Part shown: positions 1 to 6,487 of the stretch, one piece after another
Layout: each line of letters opens with the position of its first letter
How positions within the stretch are numbered: position 1 is the stretch's first letter
NCBI GenBank assembly: GCA_050725815.1
Contig: JBOHIG010000005.1
Coordinates: forward strand, 1-14,399
Direction: 5' to 3'
From: VAZQ01 sp050725815
GTDB lineage: Bacteria; Pseudomonadota; Alphaproteobacteria; Rhizobiales; Xanthobacteraceae
DNA length: 14,399 nucleotides
Notes under the pieces: generated by a model
The model's database searches: none
What the model was told of the DNA's origin: nothing
What the model saw: the letters and a program-made list of their open reading frames with translations, nothing else
Program-made: the position numbers and the translations under genes

Positions 1-1158
1 GCCGAGCGCCTTGTTGAGCTCGCCCACCGCCTCGTCGGGCGTGACCGGCAGCAACAGGTCGACCGCGGGGAGGCCCTGGTAGTCCATGCTCCAGCCGCGA
101 TGGATGCGGAAGTCGTTGGTGATGGAGATCACCTTCGCCTTCGGCATCTCGTCGCCGAAACTCACCTTGAAGACACCAGCGAGATCGACCCAGTCGAGAT
201 TGAGGATCACGTCGGCGGCCTTCACTGCCGCTTGCGCGTCCGGCGGGATCGCGCTGCCGCCGGGGACCGCCGCGTGCAGCGGATGATCGGTCGGGAACGA
301 AGCACCGATCTTGAGCTCGGTGATGACCTTGGCGTTGAGCGCTTCGGCGAGCGCGATGCGCTCGTTCCAGGCATCAACGCTGCGCGAGGTGCGCCCGCAC
401 AGGATGACGACGTTCTTCGCACCCTTGAGGATGGCGGCCGCCTGCTTCGCCAGCTCTGGCGATGGCGCCGTTTCGGTCACGGGCATGTAACGCGCCGGAT
501 CGATCGGAGCCAGCGGCTCGCTGAGCTTGTTTTCCTGCAGTTCGGCGTCAAAATTGATGTAGACCGGTCCCATCGGAGCGGTGTTGGCGATCCAAGTGCC
601 GCGCAAGAGCGCCTCGCGCGAGGCCGCGGGCGAGGACGGCTGGTCGTCCCACTTGGTGTAGTCGCGCACAATCGCGCCCTGGTCGCGCGCGGTATGGATC
701 CAGTCGATCCAGGGGCGGCGCTTGTGGGCGTCGACCGGTCCGGTCGCGCCCAGCACCACCACCGGCATGCGGTCGCACCAGGCGTTGAAGAAGGCCATGG
801 TGGCGTGAAACAGACCGACGTTCGAATGCACGCAGGCGGCCATCGCCTTGCCGGTGACCTTGGCGTAGCCGTGGGCGATCGAGACCGCGACCTCCTCGTG
901 CAGGCACAGGATCATCTGCGGCGTCTCGTTGCCGAGATAGTTCACGATCGAGTCGTGCAGGCCGCGATAGCTCGCACCGGGGTTGAGCGCGATGTAGGGA
1001 ATTTTCAGATCGCGCAGCGTTTCCGCGATCACGTCCGAGCCCCAACCGGGCGCGTTGGCGGTGGTCAGGTTGACCGGGCGGTCGAGCTGCTTGAGCGAGG
1101 GATGAGCGGTCGTGGTAATCTCGGCGGCGGATGCCGCCTTGGCTGCTACTGTCGTCAC
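1..1158 (-). CDS. Thiamine-diphosphate-dependent enzyme, acetolactate synthase superfamily (3' end outside window)
   Basis: The 386 visible residues show the N-terminal pyrimidine-binding domain and most of the central domain of a ThDP enzyme (acetolactate synthase / benzoylformate decarboxylase type). The pattern HEEVAVSIAHGYAK at residues 87-100 carries the expected catalytic glutamate (Glu88), followed by a substrate-loop region with HSNVGLFHATMAFFN. The central part (about residues 210-330) has the KNVVILCGR and ADVILNLDWVD segments seen in the middle domain. The C-terminal diphosphate-binding domain (GDG...NN) lies beyond the window, so the exact reaction cannot be assigned. I chose the GTG at 1158 because AAGGA sits 7 nt upstream. 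It follows the transglycosylase gene by 46 bp on the same strand and may be co-transcribed with it. It is probably a cytoplasmic decarboxylase or carboligase acting on a 2-oxo acid; true acetolactate synthase is less likely because the N-terminus is divergent. Confidence 0.85.
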   Translation of the reverse strand, partial: MTTVAAKAASAAEITTTAHPSLKQLDRPVNLTTANAPGWGSDVIAETLRDLKIPYIALNPGASYRGLHDSIVNYLGNETPQMILCLHEEVAVSIAHGYAKVTGKAMAACVHSNVGLFHATMAFFNAWCDRMPVVVLGATGPVDAHKRRPWIDWIHTARDQGAIVRDYTKWDDQPSSPAASREALLRGTWIANTAPMGPVYINFDAELQENKLSEPLAPIDPARYMPVTETAPSPELAKQAAAILKGAKNVVILCGRTSRSVDAWNERIALAEALNAKVITELKIGASFPTDHPLHAAVPGGSAIPPDAQAAVKAADVILNLDWVDLAGVFKVSFGDEMPKAKVISITNDFRIHRGWSMDYQGLPAVDLLLPVTPDEAVGELNKALG

Positions 1159-1204
1159 TGGACAATCCTTGGTTCTGGTTGGCCGTGGACCCGATAAAAT
1201 CGGA

Positions 1205-2413
1205 TCAGCGCGCCTGACGCAACCGCGCCAGCAGCCTCACGCCCGCATAGCCGTCCGGTTTCATCGCAACCTTGCGCTGGAAATCGGCGACCGCGCGCAT
1301 GGTGCCGGCCCCGACGCGGCCGTCCACGCCTTTGGTGTCGAAGCCTAGAGCCGTAAGGCGGCGCTGGATTTCCTGGATTTCGGCAAGCGTCGGCGGCCGC
1401 TCGCCGCCCGGGAATTTCTGCGCGATGGTCGGGGCGCCCTCGATCACGTCAGCGAGATGGACGATCGCCAGCGTGTAGTTCATCGACGGGTTGTAGCTGC
1501 GCACGGCGTAAAAGTTCGGCCCCAGCAGGAAGCCCGGACCGCCTGGTACCGGTACCCACAGCCGTGCCGTCGCATCGGGGGCGGGGAACGGCCTGCCGTC
1601 GGCGCGCACGATGCCGGCTTTCTGCCAAGCGGCGTAGCTGCGGGAGGCATTGTTGCCACTCTTCGCGGCGCGCACCTCGTAGCCCCAATGCTCGCCGCGC
1701 CGGTATTTGCCGCGTCGCACCAGGTAGCGTGCGGTCGAAGCGAGCGCATCGTCGGGACGTCCGAACGGATTGACCCGGCCATCGCGGTCAAAGTCCATGC
1801 CGACATTGAGCCAGACCTCCGGCATCCACTGGGTGTGACCCATGGCGCCGGCCCATGAGCCGCGCATCTCGGCCGGCGTCGACCAGCCGCGCTCGACGAT
1901 CCGCAGCGCGTTGATCAACTCCTGCTCCCAGTATCTGCGTCGCCGCGGCTCGCCCCAGGCGAGCGCCGCCAGCGCCGGGAACACCGGGCGCATGTGGTTC
2001 TCCTGCACGTCCGGATCGCCATAGGCGGATTCGATGCCCCAGAGCGCCAGCAGAACCGTCCGGCTCACGCCGAACTCCTTCTCGACTCGCGCAAGCAGCG
2101 CCCCGTGCTCCTTGAGCTTCTCGCGACCGGTGGTGATCCGCCAGTCGGAGACGCGGCGATTGAGATACTGCCAGAGTTCTTCCTTGAATTCAGGTTGGTT
2201 GCGCTGGAGCGCGAACACGCCGGTGTCGGGCTTGAGCTTGCCCATCACGCGCGCGTAAGTGGCGTCTGAGATGCCGCGCGCCAGCGCGCGGGGGCGGAAG
2301 CGCTCGACCCATTGCGCGAACGGCTGCTTGCCTTGCGCGAAGGCTGTGAACGGGTACGCAAGAGCACCCCCGAGGACGGGCAGGAAGGCGCGGCGGGAGA
2401 ACTGGTCGTTCAT
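1205..2413 (-). CDS. Lytic murein transglycosylase, MltB family, with C-terminal peptidoglycan-binding domain
   Basis: This 402-residue protein should cleave the MurNAc-GlcNAc bond of peptidoglycan to leave a 1,6-anhydro end, acting in the periplasm. The N-terminus reads SRRAFLPVLGGALA, an RR pair plus a hydrophobic stretch ending in AFA-QG, which resembles a Tat signal. The SLT/MltB domain spans about residues 30-320, with the catalytic glutamate in LLALWGIESAYGD (Glu128) and a GAMGHTQWMP segment typical of the family. A peptidoglycan-binding domain type 1 (IQRRLTALGFDTKGVDGRVG) occupies the last 60 residues. The ATG at 2413 was preferred to an upstream in-frame ATG at 2461 because it puts the signal peptide at the N-terminus and avoids coding through the REP-like palindrome. 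The Shine-Dalgarno is weak (GAGA region). No lipobox cysteine is visible, unlike E. coli MltB. Confidence 0.92.
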   Translation of the reverse strand: MNDQFSRRAFLPVLGGALAYPFTAFAQGKQPFAQWVERFRPRALARGISDATYARVMGKLKPDTGVFALQRNQPEFKEELWQYLNRRVSDWRITTGREKLKEHGALLARVEKEFGVSRTVLLALWGIESAYGDPDVQENHMRPVFPALAALAWGEPRRRRYWEQELINALRIVERGWSTPAEMRGSWAGAMGHTQWMPEVWLNVGMDFDRDGRVNPFGRPDDALASTARYLVRRGKYRRGEHWGYEVRAAKSGNNASRSYAAWQKAGIVRADGRPFPAPDATARLWVPVPGGPGFLLGPNFYAVRSYNPSMNYTLAIVHLADVIEGAPTIAQKFPGGERPPTLAEIQEIQRRLTALGFDTKGVDGRVGAGTMRAVADFQRKVAMKPDGYAGVRLLARLRQAR

Positions 2414-2458
2414 GGAAGTCTCAATCTGCTCGCTCGGACAACGCCGCCGACTTCTGCT

Positions 2459-2483
2459 CATGTCCGCGAAAGCGGGAATCCAG
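2459..2483. repeat. REP-like small palindrome (degenerate)
   Basis: The core CCGCGAAAGCGG (2464-2475) is a 4-bp stem around GAAA, extended by GGAATCCAG on the right. It resembles the widespread bacterial intergenic palindrome of the form ATTCCCGCGAAAGCGGGAAT; here the left arm has degenerated. It lies just upstream of the transglycosylase start and 32 bp before the first large hairpin. The family assignment comes from remembered similarity, not a search. Confidence 0.45.
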
Positions 2484-2514
2484 AGCCATAAACTCGAATG
2501 TGCGTTCGTAGCGT

Positions 2515-2590
2515 CTAGTGGTCCGATTCTAACATTCGCATCCCATTTGGGCGGGCGACTTTGCGAATGTTAGAATTAAAGGACCACTAG
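2515..2590. repeat. Large CTAG-bounded hairpin, module A, copy 1
   Basis: Outer arms CTAGTGGTCC (2515-2524) and GGACCACTAG (2581-2590) pair perfectly over 10 bp. Inner arms ATTCTAACATTCGCA (2526-2540) and TGCGAATGTTAGAAT (2562-2576) pair over 15 bp. Between the stems is an asymmetric internal loop, 1 nt on the left and TAAA on the right. The terminal loop is 21 nt. A second copy lies at 14120-14196 with 5 substitutions and one 1-nt indel, its loop also conserved, so the two share descent rather than just arm composition. No coding sequence crosses it. Confidence 0.9.
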
Positions 2591-2607
2591 CAAGTATAGA
2601 TTGCTAG
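2587..2607. repeat. Linker palindrome between hairpin modules A and D
   Basis: CTAGCAA (2587-2593) and TTGCTAG (2601-2607) form a 7-bp stem around GTATAGA. The CTAG at each end is shared with the neighbouring large hairpins, leaving 13 nt between the two CTAGs. Linkers of identical length occur in the array at 14120-14399. Confidence 0.75.
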
Positions 2608-2682
2608 TGGAGTTTTGGATTTGATATTCGCTTCCAGAACTTGCGGCTAGGTGGGTAGCGAATGTCAAATCCACTCCACTAG
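2604..2682. repeat. Large CTAG-bounded hairpin, module D, copy 1
   Basis: Outer arms CTAGTGGAG (2604-2612) and CTCCACTAG (2674-2682) pair over 9 bp. Inner arms TGGATTTGATATTCGC (2616-2631) and GCGAATGTCAAATCCA (2658-2673) pair over 16 bp with a single T-G wobble. TTT (2613-2615) is unpaired on the left only. The loop is 26 nt and itself contains CTAG. The left arm recurs at 14372-14399 with one difference, truncated by the window end. The bulge is on the opposite arm from module A, so D appears to be inserted in the opposite orientation. Confidence 0.88.
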
Positions 2683-2814
2683 GTCCTCGCGGTCGCGGGA
2701 ACGAGTGGACGGCGATGCGGGTCAACTCAAACTGAAACTATGCCAGCAGATGAACGGGCAATTCGTTCAAAATGCGGACGGCGTGCATGCCGCCGCCAAC
2801 AGTCTGCCAGTTTC
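2683..2814. other. Non-coding stretch between hairpin array and efp 3' end
   Basis: No credible gene is visible on either strand. The only structure I can support is the possible efp terminator at 2769-2794. Confidence 0.6.
2769..2794 (-). terminator. Possible rho-independent terminator of efp
   Basis: On the minus strand, 20 nt after the efp stop, GGCGGC (2794-2789) can pair with GCCGTC (2782-2777) over 6 bp with one G-U, around a 6-nt loop. CGCATTTT follows. The U-run is only four long and is separated from the stem, so this is a weak candidate. Confidence 0.35.
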
Positions 2815-3384
2815 TCAGGCCTTGGCCCGCTCAACGTAGGAGCCATCGGCGGTCATCACCACGATCTTGGTGCCGGTGCCGACGAAGGGCGGGACCATGG
2901 TGCGCACGCCGTTCGAGAGCACCGCGGGCTTGTAGGAGGACGAGGCGGTCTGCCCTTTGACCGTCGGCTCGGTTTCCACCACTTCGAGTACAACCTTCTG
3001 CGGCAACTCCATCGAGACCGGCGTGCCCTCATGCACCGCCATCTTGACCGTCATCTCGGGCTGGAGATAGGCGGCCTGATCGCCCACCATGTCTTCGGCG
3101 AGCGTCACCTGGTCGAAGGTTTCCGTGTTCATGAAATGGAAGCCTTCGCCGTCCTGATAGATAAACTGAAATTCGCGATCCTCGACATGCGCGCGCTCCA
3201 CCTGGTCGGTGGTCTTGTAGCGTTGCGCGGTCTTCACCCCGTCGCTGATGCGCCGCATGTCCACCTGGGTGGTTGGGGTGCCCTTGCCAGGATGGAAGCT
3301 TTCTGCGTTCAAGACGACGTAGAGTTTACCGTCGTCGAGTTCGAGGATATTGCCTTTGCGGAGCGATGAGGCGATGACTTTCAC
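2815..3384 (-). CDS. efp: Translation elongation factor P
   Basis: This 189-residue protein has the normal EF-P length and the three-domain fold. It begins MKVIASSLRKGN and carries the KOW-like N-terminal domain, the central OB domain and the C-terminal OB domain (KPAVLSNGVRTMVPPFVGTGTKIVV). EF-P binds between the ribosomal P and E sites and relieves stalling at polyproline. The modification loop reads HPGKGTP, placing lysine at position 34, the residue that receives beta-lysine in E. coli and Salmonella. The GTG at 3384 was chosen because it gives the canonical N-terminus and has AGGGA 9 nt upstream. The frame stays open upstream to 4572 through the antisense of epmA, but that extension is not EF-P. 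The gene is divergent from epmA across a 147-bp gap. Confidence 0.97.
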   Translation of the reverse strand: MKVIASSLRKGNILELDDGKLYVVLNAESFHPGKGTPTTQVDMRRISDGVKTAQRYKTTDQVERAHVEDREFQFIYQDGEGFHFMNTETFDQVTLAEDMVGDQAAYLQPEMTVKMAVHEGTPVSMELPQKVVLEVVETEPTVKGQTASSSYKPAVLSNGVRTMVPPFVGTGTKIVVMTADGSYVERAKA

Positions 3385-3531
3385 GTATCTTGGTCCCTGG
3401 TTTGGCTGGACGGACGGCCGGCGTTCGATGGCCGCCGCGCCCCGGTGCGATGTCGGGGCGCAACATAACGATCCTGAGCCGGTTCGCCAGCGATTTTCGA
3501 CCTCCCTCCGCCGCCCTGCGAGGCACTCCTG
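3385..3531. promoter_or_regulatory. Divergent efp-epmA intergenic region with GC-rich inverted repeat
   Basis: This gap must hold promoters for both efp (leftward) and epmA (rightward). It contains a perfect 8-bp inverted repeat, GCGCCCCG (3437-3444) and CGGGGCGC (3454-3461), around a 9-nt spacer. The repeat lies 53-77 nt from the efp start and 71-95 nt from the epmA start. A weak leftward promoter candidate is CTGGCG, 17 nt, TATGTT, ending in the ATAACG region near 3464-3470. That call is uncertain. The repeat could be an operator or a leader hairpin of efp mRNA. Confidence 0.5.
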
Positions 3532-4593
3532 ATGCCGGACCGCAAGCCGTTCTGGGATAAAGAGGCCCATGCCGAGCGCCGGCCGTTCCTGATCCAGCGC
3601 GGCGAGATCGTCCGCGCGCTGCGGGACCTCTTCGCTGTGCTGGAATTCGTGGAGGTCGAGACCGCCGTCATGCAGGTCTCTCCCGGCAATGAGACCCATA
3701 TTCATGCCTTCCGGACGGAACTGGCGGTCCCCGGTGCCCGCGACCGGCGCTTCCTGCGTACCTCGCCGGAATTCGCGTGCAAGAAGCTCCTGGCGGCGGG
3801 CGAGAAGCGGATCTTCGAGTTTGCCCGCTCCTTCCGCAATTTGTCGGATGGCCCGCTCCACCAGCCGGAATTCACCATGCTGGAATGGTATCGGGCGCAC
3901 GGCCGCTACGAATTCCTGATGGAAGACTGCATGGCGGTGGTCGCCTGCGCGGCGCAGACCACCGATACAAGGATTTTCGCATACCGCGACCGCGCAGCCG
4001 ATCCGTTCGCGGAGCCGGAGCGGCTGACGGTGGTCGACGCCTTCGACCGCTATGCCGGCATCGACTTGTTGGCGGCGCTGCCGCCGGAAGGCGATGCGCG
4101 CCGGTTCGCGCTGCTCGCGAACGAAGCGGGCGTGCCGGTGCCGTACGGGGAAAGCTGGGGCGACATCTTCAGCCGCATCCTGGTCGAGAAGGTCGAGCCG
4201 CATCTCGGCAACAACCGCGCCACCTTGCTCTACGAATATCCGTCGGTGATGTCGGCGCTGGCGCGGCCGAAGGCAGACGATCCGCGACTGGCCGAGCGCT
4301 TCGAGCTCTACATCTGCGGCGTTGAACTTGCCAACGGTTTCAGCGAGCTGATCGATCCGGTCGAGCAGCGTCGCCGCCTTGCCGCGGAGATGGCGGAGAA
4401 GGATCGCATTTACCGGGAGCGCTATCCGATCGACGATGATTTCATCGCCGCATTGCGGGCGATGCCTCCGTCCTGCGGTGTCGCGCTCGGCTTCGACCGC
4501 CTGGTGATGCTGGCCACTGGCGCGACGCGGATCGATCAGGTTATGTGGACGCCAGTCGTGCTGCCGCAGCAAAAGGACGAGAGATCATTATGA
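3532..4593 (+). CDS. epmA: EF-P lysine lysyltransferase EpmA (class II LysRS-like)
   Basis: This 353-residue protein is a class II aminoacyl-tRNA synthetase catalytic core without the N-terminal anticodon-binding domain, which marks EpmA (GenX/PoxA/YjeA) rather than lysyl-tRNA synthetase. Motif 2 is near residues 98-121 (RSFRNLSDGP...EFTMLEWYRA) and motif 3 is GVALGFDR at residues 316-323. EpmA activates beta-lysine with ATP and attaches it to Lys34 of EF-P. The motif 2 glutamate common in LysRS (FRNE) is leucine here, which may be a lineage trait. The ATG at 3532 has GAGG 8 nt upstream. It is divergent from efp and its TGA overlaps the start of the next gene by 4 bp. Having the ligase beside its substrate gene, with the aminomutase 1.9 kb downstream, strongly supports the call. 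Confidence 0.95.
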   Translation: MPDRKPFWDKEAHAERRPFLIQRGEIVRALRDLFAVLEFVEVETAVMQVSPGNETHIHAFRTELAVPGARDRRFLRTSPEFACKKLLAAGEKRIFEFARSFRNLSDGPLHQPEFTMLEWYRAHGRYEFLMEDCMAVVACAAQTTDTRIFAYRDRAADPFAEPERLTVVDAFDRYAGIDLLAALPPEGDARRFALLANEAGVPVPYGESWGDIFSRILVEKVEPHLGNNRATLLYEYPSVMSALARPKADDPRLAERFELYICGVELANGFSELIDPVEQRRRLAAEMAEKDRIYRERYPIDDDFIAALRAMPPSCGVALGFDRLVMLATGATRIDQVMWTPVVLPQQKDERSL

Positions 4594-5381
4594 TTGCGCT
4601 CTATCACAACGACATGTCGCTCTGCGCGCAGAAGGTGAGGGTTTGTCTTGCGGAGAAGCAGCTTCCCTGGGAGGACCGCCACCTGGCGCTGCGCGACGGC
4701 GTGCATCAGGAGCCGTGGTACCTCAAGCTCAATCGCCGCGCAGTTGTCCCGACGCTGATCGACGGCGACAAGGTGATCCCGGAATCGAACGTCATCCTGG
4801 AATATCTGGAAGAGAGCTATCCGGAGCCGAGGCTCGCACCCCGCGATCCCTATGGCCGCGCCAGGATGCGGCTTTGGACGAAACAACTCGACGAAGACGT
4901 CCACGACGCCAGCGCCGCCATCATCACCTTCGGCATCGCATTCCGGCATCAATATCTGGAGCGCGGGGAGCAGGGGAAGCAGATGCTCGAGCAGATTCCG
5001 AACCTGTTCAAGCGCGAGCGCCGCCGGGACGTGATTGAGAAGGGGCCGGAGTCGCAGCATTTCGTCATTGCTGTGCAGCGCATGGCGCAACTCCTCGACG
5101 AGATGGAGGAGGATCTGGCGCAGCATCAATGGCTGACGTCGGACGAATACACGCTAGCTGATGTCGCCTTCACGCCCTATCTGGTACGGCTCGATCATCT
5201 CAGCATCATGGGCATGGTTGCGCAGCATCCGCGCGTCGCCGACTGGTATCGGCGATGCCAGGCGCGTCCAAGCTTCGCAGACGCAATCGTGAAGTGGGAA
5301 AACCCCAAATACCTATCGCTGATGCGCTCGCGCGGCGACGAGCATTGGCCGCATGTGCAGGCCATCATGTCGCGTCGCTGA
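4590..5381 (+). CDS. Glutathione S-transferase family protein
   Basis: This 263-residue protein has an N-terminal thioredoxin-like domain (about residues 1-80) and an all-helical C-terminal domain. G-site features are visible: MSLCAQKVR near residues 9-17 with Ser10 and Cys12 as possible catalytic residues, the cis-proline in VVPTL (Pro54), and ESNVILEYLEE (Glu65-Ser66), which binds the gamma-glutamyl group in known GSTs. The C-terminal domain has the expected DEYTLADVAFTPYL helix N-cap motif. It is about 50 residues longer than a typical bacterial GST, mostly in the middle helices (ITFGIAFRHQYLE...KRERRRDVIEKGP). The ATG at 4590 overlaps the epmA stop (ATGA), which implies translational coupling. 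The substrate is unknown, and a role linked to EF-P is not evident. Confidence 0.9.
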   Translation: MIALYHNDMSLCAQKVRVCLAEKQLPWEDRHLALRDGVHQEPWYLKLNRRAVVPTLIDGDKVIPESNVILEYLEESYPEPRLAPRDPYGRARMRLWTKQLDEDVHDASAAIITFGIAFRHQYLERGEQGKQMLEQIPNLFKRERRRDVIEKGPESQHFVIAVQRMAQLLDEMEEDLAQHQWLTSDEYTLADVAFTPYLVRLDHLSIMGMVAQHPRVADWYRRCQARPSFADAIVKWENPKYLSLMRSRGDEHWPHVQAIMSRR

Positions 5382-5457
5382 CGCGCAGGCCGCTTTTCTC
5401 GGCGGTCCTGCGAGGTTACGGTCGGATATACGCAACGACAATAACGGGGAGGACATC

Positions 5458-6423
5458 ATGCTTTGCAGCCGCGCGCTGGCGCTCGGACTCATGACGGCCA
5501 TCGCGGTGACGGCGAGGCCCGCCGCCGCCCAGCAATATCCCGCGCAGAACATCAGCGTGGTCGTGGCATTCGCGGCGGGTGGCATCGCGGACCTCATCGC
5601 CCGCCTGATCGGACAGAAGCTCAGCGAGCGGGTCAGCAAATCGGTCGTGATCGAGAACCGTGGCGGCGCGGGCGGAAATCTCGCGGCGCGGGTCGTAGCC
5701 AAGGCGCAGCCGGATGGCTATACGCTGCTCGCCACCACGACCGCGTTGGCGGTCAACGATACCGTCTCCCGCAACAAGGGCTATGAGACCAACGAACTGC
5801 GCGCGGTCGCGATCGTCGCGATCAGCCCGGACGTGCTGGCGGTGCATCCCAGCAATCCGGCCAAGGACCTCAAGCAGTTCCTCGCCAACGCCACGAAACG
5901 GAGCTTCACCTACGGCAGCGCCGGCGTCGGCACGGCGCCGCATATCGGCGCCGAATTCCTGTTCCGTGAAGTCGCCAAGGTGCAATCGGTGCACGTTCCG
6001 TTCACCGGCGGGGCGCCGGCGGTGAACGCAGCGGTCGGCAATCACGTCAATGCTCTGGTGCTTACATTGCCCACGGTGACGCCGCACATCGTGCAGGGAA
6101 GGCTGCGGGGCCTCGGCCTCGCAAGCCAGACCCGCAATTCGGCCGTGCCGGACGTGCCCACCTATGGTGAGATGGGAATTCCCAACGTGTATTCCGGCTC
6201 CTGGGTCGGCTTCTTCGCGCCGGCCAAGACGCCCCAGTCGGCGATCGAGAAACTCAACATCGAGATCAACCAAGCTCTGAAACAGGCGGACGTCCAGCAG
6301 CGGCTGAAATCGGTCGGATTTGATCCGATCTTCAAGTCGTTGGCGGAAACGGACGCCTATTTCAAAGGTGACGTCACCAACTGGGGCAAGATGGTGCGCG
6401 CCGTCGGGCTTGCCGCTAAATAA
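5458..6423 (+). CDS. Tripartite tricarboxylate transporter solute-binding protein (Bug/TctC family), Bug1
   Basis: This 321-residue periplasmic binding protein has an N-terminal signal peptide (LALGLMTAIAVTA, probable cleavage after RPAAA, about residue 24). The Bug family core follows: QNISVVVAFAAGGIADLIARLIGQKL, then VIENRGGAGGNLAARVVAKAQPDGYTLL, where carboxylate-binding loops lie in known structures, and FTYGSAGVGTAPHIGAEF. The C-terminus has VGFFAPAKTP and an EINQALKQADVQQRL helix. The start is fixed by GGGGAGGA (5446-5453) 4 nt before ATG. It belongs to the common Bug branch, distinct from the two longer FYxGK-type proteins further right. No membrane partners are adjacent, so it may be an orphan receptor. 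It sits between the GST gene and epmB on the same strand. Confidence 0.92.
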   Translation: MLCSRALALGLMTAIAVTARPAAAQQYPAQNISVVVAFAAGGIADLIARLIGQKLSERVSKSVVIENRGGAGGNLAARVVAKAQPDGYTLLATTTALAVNDTVSRNKGYETNELRAVAIVAISPDVLAVHPSNPAKDLKQFLANATKRSFTYGSAGVGTAPHIGAEFLFREVAKVQSVHVPFTGGAPAVNAAVGNHVNALVLTLPTVTPHIVQGRLRGLGLASQTRNSAVPDVPTYGEMGIPNVYSGSWVGFFAPAKTPQSAIEKLNIEINQALKQADVQQRLKSVGFDPIFKSLAETDAYFKGDVTNWGKMVRAVGLAAK

Positions 6424-6457
6424 CGCTGCTGGACGGCGCTATCCACGCCGACTAAGT

Positions 6458-6480
6458 CCTCATCCGTACAACGATGAGGA
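6458..6480 (+). promoter_or_regulatory. Hairpin enclosing the epmB Shine-Dalgarno
   Basis: CCTCATC (6458-6464) and GATGAGG (6473-6479) form a perfect 7-bp stem around the 8-nt loop CGTACAAC. The right arm contains the ribosome-binding site GAGGA (6476-6480), 7 nt before the epmB ATG. If formed in mRNA, the stem would hide the site, which suggests translational control. No riboswitch family is recognised. Confidence 0.6.
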
Positions 6481-6487
6481 TGTTGCC

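Noticed and set aside
100..1197. A 365-residue plus-strand open frame
   Set aside because: It is antisense to the ThDP enzyme, whose frame shows clear domain motifs; the plus frame is Arg/Gly/Asp-rich shadow coding.
1191..1203. CCGAT/ATCGG palindrome after the transglycosylase stop as terminator
   Set aside because: Only a 5-bp stem with a 3-nt loop and no following T-run; too weak to call.
2259..2573. Plus-strand 104-residue open frame running into the first hairpin
   Set aside because: Antisense to the transglycosylase 5' end and through repeat DNA; no ribosome-binding site or domain.
2515..2682. Tandem rho-independent terminators
   Set aside because: Stems are AT-rich inside, loops are over 20 nt, no U-tract follows the outer stems, and the second array lies upstream of a gene rather than downstream.
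2815..4572. A 585-residue minus-strand frame ending in EF-P
   Set aside because: Only the last 189 codons are EF-P; the rest is antisense of epmA, with low-complexity Arg/His/Ala-rich translation. The GTG at 3384 gives the canonical EF-P start.
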